64,000 nucleotides of DNA, taken from NCBI RefSeq assembly GCF_000332355.1, contig NZ_KB235962.1, forward strand, positions 481,319 through 545,318, in the 5' to 3' direction. The DNA comes from Baaleninema simplex PCC 7105. GTDB lineage: Bacteria; Cyanobacteriota; Cyanobacteriia; Cyanobacteriales; Geitlerinemataceae. The notes beneath the pieces are model-generated. The model was not told the origin of the DNA. It searched no databases and saw only the letters and a list, made by a program, of their open reading frames with translations. A program made the translations under genes and the position numbers. Positions 41,921 through 51,708 of the stretch are shown in pieces (the stretch's first letter is position 1; every line of letters starts with the position of its first letter).

Positions 41921-42997
41921 TTATTGATTCTCTTCACTGCCAGGATTTTCATAACTAGAAACAAAAACCAGCTCGGGTAAAGCTAAGAGAGGACTGAAGT
42001 CTTCGATTTGATTGTGGCTTAAAAACACTTCTCTCAAACTTAATAGTTCTGACAAAGGCTGAATATCGAAAATCTGATTGTGGCTGAGAAAAAGTCTCTT
42101 CAAATTAGATAAATTTGACAAGGGACGCAAGTCAACAATCTGATTTTTGTCGAGATGGAGTTTTTCTAGCTTCACTAAATCTGACAAGGGTTGAAGATTG
42201 CTAATTTGATTGTCAAAAGCATAGAGGATTTTTAGATTATAAAGAGTCGATACAGGCTGAATATCAGTAACTCGATTGTCGCCAAAATAAAGGAAACGCA
42301 ATTTCATTAATTCCGATAATGGACTGATATCTGCGATTTGATTTAGACTAACATTGAGTTCGCCAAGTTCCGTTAAATTTGATAAAGGACTCAGATTGCG
42401 AATCTGATTATTTGAGAGTTCGAGAGCATGAATCTTAGTCAGTTGGGAAAGCGGAGTCAAGTCTGTAATCTCATTTCCGAATAGGCTAAGAGCGGAAAGC
42501 TCTGTTAAAGCTGAAAGAGGAGTCAGATCTGTAATTTTATTGTTGGCGAGATTGAGAAAAGTGAGTTGAGTCAGTGAAACTAAAGGACTCAAGTCTTTAA
42601 TCTGGCTCGCGGCAATTGCGAGAGATTCGAGTTGGTTTAGGCTTGAAATTGGACGCAGATCGGTGATATCTTGTCTTGAAAGATCTAAGCTTTTTACTTG
42701 ACTCAATACTTTGTCAGCTTTCTGACAATCTTCTGTTTCTGCCTTTTTCAAGAGTATCTCGACTGTATGTTGAGTTTCTGGGGGAAGGCTATCTTGAGAG
42801 AGACACCAATCAGCAAAGCGTTGGGGACTATTATTGATTTCTGAGAGTGGAGTGGAGGCATTTTGACAACCCCAGACTCCGAGGTTTATCGCGAGACTTG
42901 TTAATCCCAAAAGTATGACGAAATGATATCGCAGTTTTTTTTCTCTACTTGAGATTATAGTTCGATAGAATCTTTTTAGGATTTGGATAAAAGTCAT
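41921..42997 (-). CDS. Leucine-rich repeat lipoprotein
   Basis: 358 residues. A lipoprotein signal ends at the lipobox VWGC (Cys44). After a helical cap with two Cys (about 64-90) there are eleven 22-residue leucine-rich repeats of the SDS22/internalin type, pattern L-x-x-L-x-L-x-x-N-x-I-x-D-(L/I)-x-P-L. The repeats make a curved binding surface facing the periplasm or outside. The ligand is unknown; protein or glycan binding is usual. It stands upstream of lipoprotein copy 2 on the same strand, so the two may work together at the surface. Confidence 0.85.
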   Translation of the reverse strand: MTFIQILKRFYRTIISSREKKLRYHFVILLGLTSLAINLGVWGCQNASTPLSEINNSPQRFADWCLSQDSLPPETQHTVEILLKKAETEDCQKADKVLSQVKSLDLSRQDITDLRPISSLNQLESLAIAASQIKDLSPLVSLTQLTFLNLANNKITDLTPLSALTELSALSLFGNEITDLTPLSQLTKIHALELSNNQIRNLSPLSNLTELGELNVSLNQIADISPLSELMKLRFLYFGDNRVTDIQPVSTLYNLKILYAFDNQISNLQPLSDLVKLEKLHLDKNQIVDLRPLSNLSNLKRLFLSHNQIFDIQPLSELLSLREVFLSHNQIEDFSPLLALPELVFVSSYENPGSEENQ

Positions 42998-43406
42998 CGA
43001 TTGACAATTTTTATTTGAGGTAAACGATGAAACATTTAGGGATTGCTATAGCTTAAGAAAATCTAAGATCGAACCTTATGTGCTGGATTTTTTTGATGAT
43101 TTATAGTGGTTGATATTTTCAGTGTTGAACTGATATACTTTTTGAATTTATTGAAATTAGGGAAATCTCCAAAAACTCTCTCAAATTAATATATCCATAA
43201 GACCCTTGTATTAAAGCGAGATAAATAAATTTTAGGGAACCTCGAAAAATTGATTCTGGCTCGAAACCTAACAGCTAAAATACTTGAAATCTCGTTCTTG
43301 ATTCTTAATAGTAGAGCCTATTTTTCAATAATCTTGAATTAATCGAGATGCCCTTTATTATAAACTTGAAAAAGCATTTTTGGAAATTTCAGATAAGATT
43401 GCTAAT
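42998..43406. other. AT-rich gene-free stretch
   Basis: 409 bp, AT-rich, no supported gene or repeat. It should contain the promoter of the minus-strand LRR lipoprotein gene; no clear boxes were identified. Confidence 0.4.
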
Positions 43407-43934
43407 TCAGTCTTGGAGTTGGCGAATAAAGCTTGGATCGTCAAATACATATCCATCAAAGCTTGCATCTGGGGGTAGTCCAAGTGTTGCTAAAATTCCA
43501 TTGCTCACTTCATATTGGTCTCTGGTGATCGATCGATCTCGTACGTACCCTAATGCTACTTTGCCAGTTTCAATAGCATAAATCCAGTAATTTTTGCCAC
43601 ATAAACCATCAGGATCTGCATCATACATAGGACCAGGAATTGCCATCCAATTGTCATTGTCATCGCATCCTAAGCTTCGAGCATTTTCACAGTTGTTATC
43701 GCAGGCAAATAAGACTGTTGGTGGATCGCAATCATTAGACCAAGCAGAATTCTGAAGTAAGTGATTGCAACTTCCTTCAGCCAAAATCTCAATACCCCTT
43801 CCATAAATGCCCTCTATAGGATTATCTTTCGTAAATTCGTCTGGAGCTGCCTCTGGAGATAGAGCTTCTTTGGCATCTGAAACCTTCGCCTCTTCCTGAC
43901 ACCGATCGCAAGTTCCGACAATAAGTAGCTCCAC
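43407..43934 (-). CDS. Cys-rich hypothetical protein, 5' end probably lost
   Basis: 175 residues. It begins with GTG directly after the stop codon of an IS630 remnant. The first residues (ELLIVGTC) look like the tail of a lipoprotein signal whose start has been removed. The rest has paired cysteines (CDRCQEE, SCNHLLQ, CDNNCE, LGCDD) and acidic loops, then GKVALGYVRDRSITRDQYEV. It looks like an exported, disulfide- or metal-stabilised domain. I do not recognise it. Confidence 0.5.
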   Translation of the reverse strand: MELLIVGTCDRCQEEAKVSDAKEALSPEAAPDEFTKDNPIEGIYGRGIEILAEGSCNHLLQNSAWSNDCDPPTVLFACDNNCENARSLGCDDNDNWMAIPGPMYDADPDGLCGKNYWIYAIETGKVALGYVRDRSITRDQYEVSNGILATLGLPPDASFDGYVFDDPSFIRQLQD

Positions 43935-44544
43935 TTAATTAAAAATAAAACGCTCTACTTCAAATTCACCCTGTTCTCCTCGATGCTTCATTCCCTCTAT
44001 AATTCCTTCAACTAAATCATATTCATCTTGAAATACTCGCCCTCTTAATTCATCTTTCTTCAGGTGTAACCACTGATCTTCCATTCTAGTCATTTGCGGA
44101 TTGTAACTGGCTTGAAAAAAGATTAGTAATCCTTGTTTTTTTCCAATAACTCTGCCTTTCTTTGGCTTTTAACGCTCGGTGAATTGAGGCATTGTCATTG
44201 ACAATTACTGTGAATTGTCCGGTCTCAAACAGTCTCTTGCTGGCTTGTTTAGCTTGGGCATCTAAAAATTGAATATATCTCTGGGCATTAAAACTACATC
44301 CGATCAGTCCATACTCTAATTTCCGATCGGGTTCCCAGACTCCCATAATATTTATTCGTCTTCCTCTTCTTTCTTTTTGCCTGACTATTTTTTGTTTTCC
44401 CACTTCTCCATAACTATAAACCAACGGACTTTGAGGACAACATCCTGACTCGTCTAAATACATTAAGGTGATTAAACCCATTTCTGCCCACTTCTTCAGC
44501 ATTGCCAAATCTTGCTTTTTGGCTTCCACTTCTTTGGGACTCAT
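43935..44544 (-). mobile_element. IS630-family transposase remnant, frameshifted
   Basis: The catalytic half of an IS630 transposase: LITLMYLDESGCCPQSPLVY, then VIVNDNASIH. At about 44120 the frame shifts in a T-rich run, and the true C-terminus continues in another frame: WLHLKKDELRGRVFQDEYDL, ending VERFIFN at 43935. The N-terminal half is missing; a dispersed repeat lies at that end. It is a different lineage from the IS630 copy at 26062. Confidence 0.8.
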
Positions 44545-44559
44545 GCCTAAAGGGGGGGT

Positions 44560-44648
44560 AGTGCTGCACTCTAATGATGCTGGTCAGCCAAAATTCTTCC
44601 GTGGCAAGGATTTAAGAATCCAAATAGCATTACTCCTCATCACTACTC
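44560..44648. repeat. Dispersed 90-bp repeat, copy 2
   Basis: Matches 41061-41150 in the same orientation (AGTGCTGCACTCTAATGATG start, TACTCCTCATCACTA end) with a few changes. Confidence 0.7.
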
Positions 44649-45290
44649 ATTCTCTAAAGACTGGAGGCGACTCGCCCAATAATTGGCTTTTTCTTCATCA
44701 GATTCTAAACCGGGCAGTCCTTCACGATAGGCTCGTTCTAAAAATTCTTGTGATGATTTCCGCCCAGCTTCTGCGGCTTGGGTAAAGTAGAGTATTGCCT
44801 TAGCTATATCTCGATCGCCACCTTGTCCCTCTAAATACATTTCTCCGACTCGGTGATAGGCATAAGAAGAGTTATTTTCTCCAGCTTGTAAATACCAGTT
44901 TAAAGCCTTAGTATAATCTTCATGCTGGGATTGAAAACGCTCGGGTAAGTTGAGTTGCCCAGAGTAGATATCAGCTAAAACCTGTTGAGCGAACGGACTT
45001 CCATGTTCTGCAGCAGATAACAGCCAGTGTATTCCCTCTTGGGGATCTCGGCAAAGGAGAATCATTCCTAAATTGTTTTGAGCGATAGAATACCCTGCTT
45101 TGGCTGCTAAACTATACCAATATATCGCTTTTTCAAAATCTACTGAAGTACCTTGACCTAATGAATACATTCCTCCAACTATTGACTGCGCTCTAACATT
45201 ACCCGCTTCAGCTAATGCTAGAAAAATAGAAAATGCTGATTTATAGTCTCCAGACTCGTAAGCGGCATCTGCTTCCTTGAAAGTTGACAC
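44643..45290 (-). CDS. Sel1-like repeat protein
   Basis: 215 residues made of Sel1/TPR-like helical repeats: AESGDYKSAFSIFLALAEAG in part, then AQSIVGGMYSLGQGTSVDFE, AIYWYSLAAKAG, ALNWYLQAGENN and AILYFTQAAEAG. No signal peptide. Such proteins act as cytoplasmic adaptors. Its last bases lie in a dispersed repeat, so the C-terminus may have been altered. It is 27 bp downstream of family A copy 2, which suggests one operon and a possible interaction between them. Confidence 0.8.
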   Translation of the reverse strand: MSTFKEADAAYESGDYKSAFSIFLALAEAGNVRAQSIVGGMYSLGQGTSVDFEKAIYWYSLAAKAGYSIAQNNLGMILLCRDPQEGIHWLLSAAEHGSPFAQQVLADIYSGQLNLPERFQSQHEDYTKALNWYLQAGENNSSYAYHRVGEMYLEGQGGDRDIAKAILYFTQAAEAGRKSSQEFLERAYREGLPGLESDEEKANYWASRLQSLENE

Positions 45291-45317
45291 GATTTCCTTT
45301 TCTTTTGTAGCTCTAGG

Positions 45318-46118
45318 CTAGTTGAATTCACCAGTCAGAATTGTCGGGAGATCTAGCCAAGGTTTTTTCTGTTGTAAGTATCTTTCTCCTTGTAAACTTT
45401 CCACATCGAGAGCAATGTGGTCTGCCACCTTCTTCGCCCACTCTAGCAACTCATCCCGCTCGGAAGGACTCAAGTTGTTGGCCAGAATATTGAGAGATTG
45501 AATTGTCCATTCAGCGTTGGCGATCGATAAAATCATGTAGCCGTACTCAGAATAATCTAAACCCGACTCTGCTTCTTCTTGTGTCGGTGGAGGCGCAACA
45601 CGCTGAACCTCTATGTCTAGCTCTTTGGATTTTCTCTTCAGGGCGGCAGCATTTGCCTCAACTAGGCGAGTAGATAAATGACTAGATTTTTCGGGTTTGG
45701 GTCTGTCGCTGGCACAGAAAATAGCACGCCATGCCGCTAAAGTTTCTTGGATTTTATTGTTGATGAAGTGCCGTCTTGCCCAAAGCTCAAAATCCATCGC
45801 AACACGATCGGATGTTCGACTTGCCAGTTCTTCAAGTGCTTGAGTCAAACTCCTACGGATTATCTGACTTTCTGCTTCAAAAAAAACCGGTTGTGTCGCC
45901 GCTTGAAAACCTTCATCATAAGAGGCTCTCAGTTGTTGGGGCAAACCATTCAAAGCTGACGGTCTATCGACCAGCACTTCAGGCAAACCTAATAAAGGGA
46001 GGAATGGCTCCACCCAAGACAATACGGGCATCTCGAAGGCGGCTTTCCATCGTGAGATGTGTCCGTCCCATTCTGACTCCTGAGAATTTGTGTTTGATGA
46101 CACGCTCTTGCTCTCCAA
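45318..46118 (-). CDS. Unrecognised protein, family A copy 2
   Basis: 266 residues, paralogue of 24990-25817. It shares DFELWARRHFINN, APPPTQEEAESGL, EWTIQSLNIL, the helix ELLEWAKKVADHIALDVESL and a final W-L-D-L-P-T-IL. The N-terminal part also matches in outline (W-x-AF-x-P-x-L-(I/S)W-(A/V)-(K/E)P). No membrane segment or catalytic motif. Here it is paired with a Sel1 gene, whereas the other copy stands alone next to mobile elements. Confidence 0.7.
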   Translation of the reverse strand: MESKSVSSNTNSQESEWDGHISRWKAAFEMPVLSWVEPFLPLLGLPEVLVDRPSALNGLPQQLRASYDEGFQAATQPVFFEAESQIIRRSLTQALEELASRTSDRVAMDFELWARRHFINNKIQETLAAWRAIFCASDRPKPEKSSHLSTRLVEANAAALKRKSKELDIEVQRVAPPPTQEEAESGLDYSEYGYMILSIANAEWTIQSLNILANNLSPSERDELLEWAKKVADHIALDVESLQGERYLQQKKPWLDLPTILTGEFN

Positions 46119-46164
46119 TTTTTAGCTTTAACTTCTTTTCAGGCATCCTCCGAACGACATTACC

Positions 46165-46623
46165 TCAGTCTGTGAAGTGCGTATAAACTTCGCCCTTATA
46201 AGGCTTCCAAAAGTATTCCGTCTTAAAAGGAACGAACCCAAGAGGCTTATTTGCATCTTCATATATTTTTTCAGAAATAACTAATCCATTCAAGTCTACA
46301 TCAGCTTTACCGTTTCTCGGTATTAGCTCGTGATAGAATCTAAAAGCGTCAACTTCTACACCGACAAGAGCATATCTAAAAGAAGGCGATTTTTTTAAAT
46401 GCCGATATAGTAGAAAGCCAATCTCTGTCATTTCATTTGCATCTTCGTGACTCCGAATACCCGATTCACTCAGTCCAATAGGAATTAGGTTGAACCACCA
46501 ATCAACTAAGGCGCGATCGCCAGTTCGGTAGATATACGTGCGATATTTGAACTTACGTCCGTTCGAGAGTCGTAGATTTAGCTTTTCAAAGTGGGCAGCG
46601 ATCGCCTTAATCTCTCGCTCAGA
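46165..46623 (-). pseudogene. Unrecognised protein, 5'-truncated
   Basis: An ATG at 46431 would give 88 residues, but the same frame is open and protein-like for 64 codons further upstream (KAIAAHFEKLNLRLSNGRKF, then WWFNLIPIGLSES), until a TGA at 46624-46626. No start codon exists in that part, so the original 5' end was lost. The C-terminus reads FVPFKTEYFWKPYKGEVYTH. Family not recognised. Confidence 0.5.
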
Positions 46624-46796
46624 TCAACATTCTACACAGAGACCAAAAAACCATCCCATAGCCTAAGACTTACCTCTCATTGCGAATCTTGATATCTTAG
46701 TTCTTCCAGAGTTACTACGGTAGACATCTTCATGATATCATAAAAATACGAAAGTGTGCTAAAACTTATTAAATTTACTTGTAAGGAATCGGAACA

Positions 46797-47905
46797 ATGA
46801 ATAATTACACTTGGAATTATATTCAATCTCATCCGAAAGAAACTAAAAGATTGCTGGGACTCGATTATGAATTCCTAAAAGCTCTGATAGAATTCGGGAA
46901 GATTGGGTGCATCTCAATTCTGCGATAAGTATAAATACTTAAAGGAGTAAATCCCCTTCTAGCAGTCCTTGAGGAAGATATTGACAAATTGCCGAACTTG
47001 TGTATTTGCAAAAGTGAGATGCACCCGGAAGATTCTCCATCAACGAAAAAAGCAAGAACAGGAAAAACAGAAAATAAGAATCAATAAAGCAGGCGGAGGG
47101 AATCATCCTAAACTATCCGAAGAATCTCAAATTGCTTTGATGCTAGTTTATTTGAGACATAATTTAAGTTTCCAAATTTTAGGACTGCTATTTCAAGTCA
47201 GTGAGTCAACAGGACATAAATTCTTTAGCTATTGACAAATAATATTTCAAGAAAGTTTACCTCCTAGTCTTTTGGAAAAACTCAAAAATTCTCCAGAAAA
47301 ACTCGAAAAAATTCGCGAGAAATTGACTTACTATGAACTTATAGTCGATAGCGTAGAGCAGCCCATATAAAGGCTTTCAAGCTATGAAGAGAAAAAAATA
47401 TTATTCAAGCAAGAAAAAAAGACATACATTAAAAAATTAGCTAATTGTGTTACCCGAAGGAAAAGATATTGTCGATGTGGTAGTCGGAAAAACCAGACCC
47501 ACGAGTGATGTTAGGATTTGTAGAGAAGTTCTCGAGAAGTTCGATCGTGAGCAAGGTGTTAGTGGCGATAAAGCTTATCTAGGAGAATCGCAAATTAGAA
47601 CCCCATCGAAAAAGCCAAAAAATGGAGAATTAACGAAAGAGCAAAAAGAAGAAAATAAAGTTTTATCGTTTCAGAGATTTTTTGTGGAACACTTAATTAG
47701 ACTTCTCGAGATATTTAAGGTGTTGCAAGAAAGATTTTGCTTAAATAAAAAGCGATATAAATCTGTATTTTTAATCGTTTGTGGCTCGATCGGATTAAGA
47801 ATTAAGGCAATAACTTTTAAAATCATTAAATGGACTGAATCAGAGCCGGTAATTAACGTTGCAATGGGTTATAGTTTTAGAGAGAAATTGGATTTTGAGA
47901 CGTGA
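46797..47905 (+). pseudogene. IS5-type (DDE_Tnp_4) transposase, multiply broken
   Basis: ATG 46797 starts YIQSHPKETKRLLGLDYEFL. A MITE interrupts at 46905-47026; beyond it the frame continues LHQRKKQEQEKQ and HPKLSEESQIALMLVYLRHN. A TGA at 47233-47235 stands where Trp fits. Further frame changes occur near 47360-47440, before the last part with VVVGKTRPTSDVRICREVL and VSGDKAYLG, then the end. The domain order fits HTH_Tnp_4 plus DDE_Tnp_4. It is dead. Confidence 0.8.
46905..47026. repeat. 122-bp ISKra4-type MITE inside the dead transposase
   Basis: Ends GGGTGCATCTCA and inverted TGAGATGCACCC. The 8-bp target GGAAGATT is duplicated exactly at 46897-46904 and 47027-47034. Removing the element plus one duplication rejoins the two transposase frames (FGKI to LHQR). 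Confidence 0.92.
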
Positions 47906-48019
47906 AACACCTAAAAATTCGTTGGTCGTGCTAAATCTAAATATTGACTTGGGCTAAAACTGCCTAAATCGATTGCTGTGACTAAGTTATCATTGTTGGA
48001 TATCGTTATTTGGCGTGCA

Positions 48020-48970
48020 ATGCAAGCAGTTTTAGGAGTGGACGGGGGCGGTACGAAGACCGTTTGTCTGTTGACCGATACGACGGGAAAAATTCTCGGA
48101 CGGGGCGAAGCTGGGGCGTCGAACTATCAAAGCGTTGGGGGCGAGGCGGCGTATCGATCGCTCCTCAATGCGATCCGAGAGGCGATCGCCGGACAAGAGG
48201 TAACGGTACGGGGAATCGCCCTCGGTTTGGCGGGAATCGGACGACCGGAAGACGAAGCCATCGTTCGAGATTGGGTGGAACTGCTGCAAGACGACGATCG
48301 CCTCTCGCTACGGTGGTCGTTACCTCCGAAGGGCGTTTGCGTCTGTCACGACTGCGCGATCGCTTTGGCTGGGGGCTTGGGGCGCGAGGTGGGAGTCGCT
48401 ACCATCGCCGGAACGGGGTCGATCGTTTACGGCCGCAACCGTCTCGGACACACGGCGCGATCGGGGGGATGGGGCTATCTCCTCGGCGACGAGGGGAGCG
48501 GTTACGATATCGCCCGACAGGGGTTACAAGCGATCGCACGGGCGTTCGACGGACGATCGCAACCCACAGCCCTATCGGACGCCTTTCGATCGCATTTGGG
48601 ATTGCAGGATTTGCGCGACCTCGTGGAACGGGTTTATCGACGGGGGTGGACGGCCAAAGATATCGCCGCCTTAGCCCCCGTGGTGGATAAAGTCGCGTCC
48701 CAAGGCGATCGCGTCGCAGAGGCGATCGTCGATCGCGCGGCGTCGGAGTTAGCTTTGGCGACGAAAACTGTCGCGGGACAGCTATTCGACCCTCTCGAAC
48801 CCTTTGAAATCGTGACGGTGGGCGGTTTGTGGCACGGAACCTCGGCGTTACGCCAACAGTTCGCCCAACAGGTTACGACAGAGCTTCCCGCCTCAGCGGT
48901 CGTCTGGCCGCGCCACGAACCCGCTTACGGAGCGGCGTTAACGGTTCTTCGGGTGTTGGGAAAACGGTGA
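48020..48970 (+). CDS. N-acetylglucosamine kinase-like / BadF-type ATPase
   Basis: 316 residues from the ATG at 48020. It has the ASKHA fold: the phosphate-1 motif AVLGVDGGGTKT, the sequence ATIAGTGSIVYGR, and GGWGYLLGDEGSGYDIARQG, followed by adenosine-motif sequence EIVTVGGLWHGT. This family contains GlcNAc kinases, glucosamine kinases and BadF/BcrA dehydratase activators; the GTGSI and LGDEGSG motifs favour a sugar kinase, acting in amino-sugar recycling in the cytosol. It is the first ordinary gene after the accessory island. Confidence 0.85.
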   Translation: MQAVLGVDGGGTKTVCLLTDTTGKILGRGEAGASNYQSVGGEAAYRSLLNAIREAIAGQEVTVRGIALGLAGIGRPEDEAIVRDWVELLQDDDRLSLRWSLPPKGVCVCHDCAIALAGGLGREVGVATIAGTGSIVYGRNRLGHTARSGGWGYLLGDEGSGYDIARQGLQAIARAFDGRSQPTALSDAFRSHLGLQDLRDLVERVYRRGWTAKDIAALAPVVDKVASQGDRVAEAIVDRAASELALATKTVAGQLFDPLEPFEIVTVGGLWHGTSALRQQFAQQVTTELPASAVVWPRHEPAYGAALTVLRVLGKR

Positions 48971-49239
48971 GATTCGCAACGAAGGATTCGATACCACAAA
49001 TAGAGTTATTTGGGATGTTTTTTTAATATAAATTAACTTAGATAGCGATCGCAGCGAACGAAACCGAAAACTTCGACCTCGAAACGCGATCGACGCGGGA
49101 ACTCGCAGAAGGCTCGAGCCATCCGGTATTATCGAAAATGCTCGAGCGCTGGAGTCCGTGCAGAAAATTTCGGCAGGCAAAAGTGCAGACGCGATCGCAG
49201 TGTCGATCGCGTCCGAATCAAAGCGACAACGCGGCCGGT

Positions 49240-49335
49240 CTAGATCAATTTAACAGCACGCAATCCGAGCAGCAGCACGACGGCCAGACCGAACGCACCG
49301 CCGAGCATGAACAGATACGCCAGAACACCAGACAT
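49240..49335 (-). CDS. petL: Cytochrome b6-f complex subunit PetL
   Basis: A 31-residue single-pass membrane peptide, MSGVLAYLFMLGGAFGLAVV followed by a leucine run and GLRAVKLI. Length, the single helix and the LR-x-x-K(I/L) end match PetL, a small subunit that stabilises the thylakoid cytochrome b6f complex. AGGAGAT lies six bases before the ATG. It is divergent from aroB with 49 bp between the two starts. It is easily missed because of its size. Confidence 0.8.
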   Translation of the reverse strand: MSGVLAYLFMLGGAFGLAVVLLLGLRAVKLI

Positions 49336-49384
49336 TTGGCTATCTCCTTTATTTCTCTCAATACCGATCGAACTTCATTAAACC

Positions 49385-50482
49385 ATGACGCAGCCCGTTA
49401 TTCGTGTGAACTTGCCGCAAGACCCTTACGAAATCGCGATCGCTTCCGACGGACTCGATCGCCTTGGAAGTTGGATGAAATCCCTCGACCTCGGTAAAAA
49501 AGCGATGCTAGTGTCGAACCCGACCGTGTTCGATCGTTACGGAAAACGGGCGATCGCGGCTTTAGAAGCAGCGGGATTCGAGGCGTCTCACTATCTGTTC
49601 CCCGACGGCGAGGAATACAAAACCTTCGATTCAGTTCGGGGATTTTACGATGCGGCCTTAAACGAAAAACTCGAACGGTCTTCGACCGTCGTTGCGCTCG
49701 GAGGGGGTGTCGTCGGGGATATGACCGGCTTTGCGGCGGCGACGTGGCTGCGAGGCATTCACTTCGTACAGGTTCCCACCTCGTTACTGGCGATGGTGGA
49801 CGCTTCCATCGGCGGTAAAACCGGCGTCAACCACCCCCAAGGAAAAAACCTCATCGGGGCGTTCTATCAGCCTCGCCTGGTATTAATCGACCCGAACGTT
49901 TTGAAAACCCTTCCCGATCGGGAATTTCGCGCGGGAATGGCAGAAGTCATCAAATACGGCGTCATTTGGGACGCAGAGCTGTTCGGACAGTTAGAATCGG
50001 CAGCAAAGCTCGATCGCCTCGACCAGTTATCGCCCGAGCTGCTACAAGAGATTTTAGTGCGATCGTGTCAGGCCAAAGCCGACGTGGTCAGTCGAGACGA
50101 AAAAGAAGCGGGACTGCGGGCAATTCTCAACTACGGCCATACGATCGGTCACGCCGTCGAAAGCTTGACGGGATACACCGAACTGTTACACGGCGAAGCG
50201 GTCGGAATCGGTATGGTGGCCGCCAGTCGTCTCGCCGTCGCGATGGACTTGTGGGATCGCCGTTGCGACGATCGCCAGTTGGCGTTAATCGAGAAAACCG
50301 GACTTCCGACCCGAATTCCCCAAGGTGTGGATTTCGACGCCATCGTTGCGAAATTACAGACCGATAAAAAAGTCAAAGACGGTCGAGTTCGCTTCGTATT
50401 GCCAACCGAGATCGGACGAGCGACGATTAGCGATCGCATCACAGAAGATCTCGTGCGATCGGCACTAGAAACCATGTGTTAA
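49385..50482 (+). CDS. aroB: 3-dehydroquinate synthase
   Basis: 365 residues, the family length. It converts DAHP to 3-dehydroquinate, the second step of the shikimate pathway, with NAD and a divalent metal. Key sequences are the NAD-binding [19 protein letters not shown], the substrate-site [13 protein letters not shown], and the metal ligands in [11 protein letters not shown] (Glu), [11 protein letters not shown] (His) and [11 protein letters not shown] (His). All are intact. It diverges from petL. Confidence 0.96.
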   Translation: MTQPVIRVNLPQDPYEIAIASDGLDRLGSWMKSLDLGKKAMLVSNPTVFDRYGKRAIAALEAAGFEASHYLFPDGEEYKTFDSVRGFYDAALNEKLERSSTVVALGGGVVGDMTGFAAATWLRGIHFVQVPTSLLAMVDASIGGKTGVNHPQGKNLIGAFYQPRLVLIDPNVLKTLPDREFRAGMAEVIKYGVIWDAELFGQLESAAKLDRLDQLSPELLQEILVRSCQAKADVVSRDEKEAGLRAILNYGHTIGHAVESLTGYTELLHGEAVGIGMVAASRLAVAMDLWDRRCDDRQLALIEKTGLPTRIPQGVDFDAIVAKLQTDKKVKDGRVRFVLPTEIGRATISDRITEDLVRSALETMC

Positions 50483-50609
50483 CAGCAGTTAACCTGTCCT
50501 GTCAGCAAACGATCGCAATAACGATCCTAAAGTTTCCCAAAAGTTTTCCAGTGAATAGAAAGTCTGTGCTTCATACTCGAATCGTTCTGTGTTCGAGCGA
50601 GACTTCACC

Positions 50610-51689
50610 GTGGGACAACGCAAACGGATCGGAATTCTCACCAGTGGCGGCGACTGTGCCGGACTCAACGCCGCCATTCGCGCCGTCGTGCGCTGCGCCA
50701 GAACCTATGACTGGGAGGTGTGGGGAATCTCCCAAGCGACCCAAGGGCTGATGGAACGACCGCCGAAAGCCCTACTCCTAAGTATCGACGATGTCGATCG
50801 CACCCTGACGATGGGCGGAACGATCCTCGGGACGACCAACAAAGGCGATCCGTTTGCCTTTAAAATGCCCGACGGTCGCGTTTGCGATCGCTCCCAAGAC
50901 ATCATCAACGGCTACCACCAACTCGGACTCGACGCCCTCATCGGGATCGGCGGCGACGGTAGCCTCGCCATTCTCCATCGCATTGCCACCGAGGGTAACA
51001 TTCCCTTTATCGGTATTCCCAAAACTATCGATAACGACGTGGGCATTACCGAACGGTCGATCGGTTTCGACACCGCCGTCAACATCGCCACAGAAGCCCT
51101 CGATCGCCTTCACTTTACCGCCGCCAGCCACAACCGCGTCATGGTATTGGAAGTCATGGGGCGGGACGCCGGACACATCGCCCTCAACGCCGGGATTGCA
51201 GGGGGCGCTCACGTTATTGTCATTCCCGAAATTCCCTACAGGTTACAAAACATCTGTAAGACCATTCAAGGTCGCCAGCAACGAGGACAACACTATTCGA
51301 TCGTCATCGTATCTGAAGCCGTTTGTACGGAGAACGGCGAACACATTACCAAAATGCAGCAGTTTGGCGAATGTCGCCTCGGCGGTATCGGCCAGTACCT
51401 CGCCGATAAAATTGGAGACTGTACGGGGGCTGAAACCCGCGTAACGGTTTTGGGACACACCCAACGGGGCGGGATTTCGTCTCCACTCGATCGCCTGTTG
51501 GCCTCCTCGTTCGGCGTCGCCGCCGTCGAAGCGATCGCCCGAGGAGAGTTCGATCGCATGGTGACGTGGCAGCATCGCGAGGTTATTACCGTTCCCATCG
51601 AAGAAGCGATAAAAACCTACTGCGCCGTCGATCCCAACGATACGCTCGTCACAACGGCTCGCGGGTTGGGCATCTGTTTGGGAGATTGA
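50610..51689 (+). CDS. pfkA: ATP-dependent 6-phosphofructokinase
   Basis: 359 residues from the GTG at 50610 (MGQRKRIGILTSGGDCAGLN); another in-frame GTG at 50589 is possible. It phosphorylates fructose 6-phosphate. Visible motifs are GIGGDGSLAIL, PKTIDNDVGITERSIGFDTA (catalytic Asp in TIDND), and MGRDAGHIALNAG. Gly in GGDGS fits ATP use, while Lys in PKTIDND is the variant of the mixed-substrate/group III enzymes, so its phosphoryl donor preference deserves care. It lies 107 bp from aroB. Confidence 0.92.
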   Translation: MGQRKRIGILTSGGDCAGLNAAIRAVVRCARTYDWEVWGISQATQGLMERPPKALLLSIDDVDRTLTMGGTILGTTNKGDPFAFKMPDGRVCDRSQDIINGYHQLGLDALIGIGGDGSLAILHRIATEGNIPFIGIPKTIDNDVGITERSIGFDTAVNIATEALDRLHFTAASHNRVMVLEVMGRDAGHIALNAGIAGGAHVIVIPEIPYRLQNICKTIQGRQQRGQHYSIVIVSEAVCTENGEHITKMQQFGECRLGGIGQYLADKIGDCTGAETRVTVLGHTQRGGISSPLDRLLASSFGVAAVEAIARGEFDRMVTWQHREVITVPIEEAIKTYCAVDPNDTLVTTARGLGICLGD

Positions 51690-51708
51690 CCACCTCAGTC
51701 GGTTTCCC

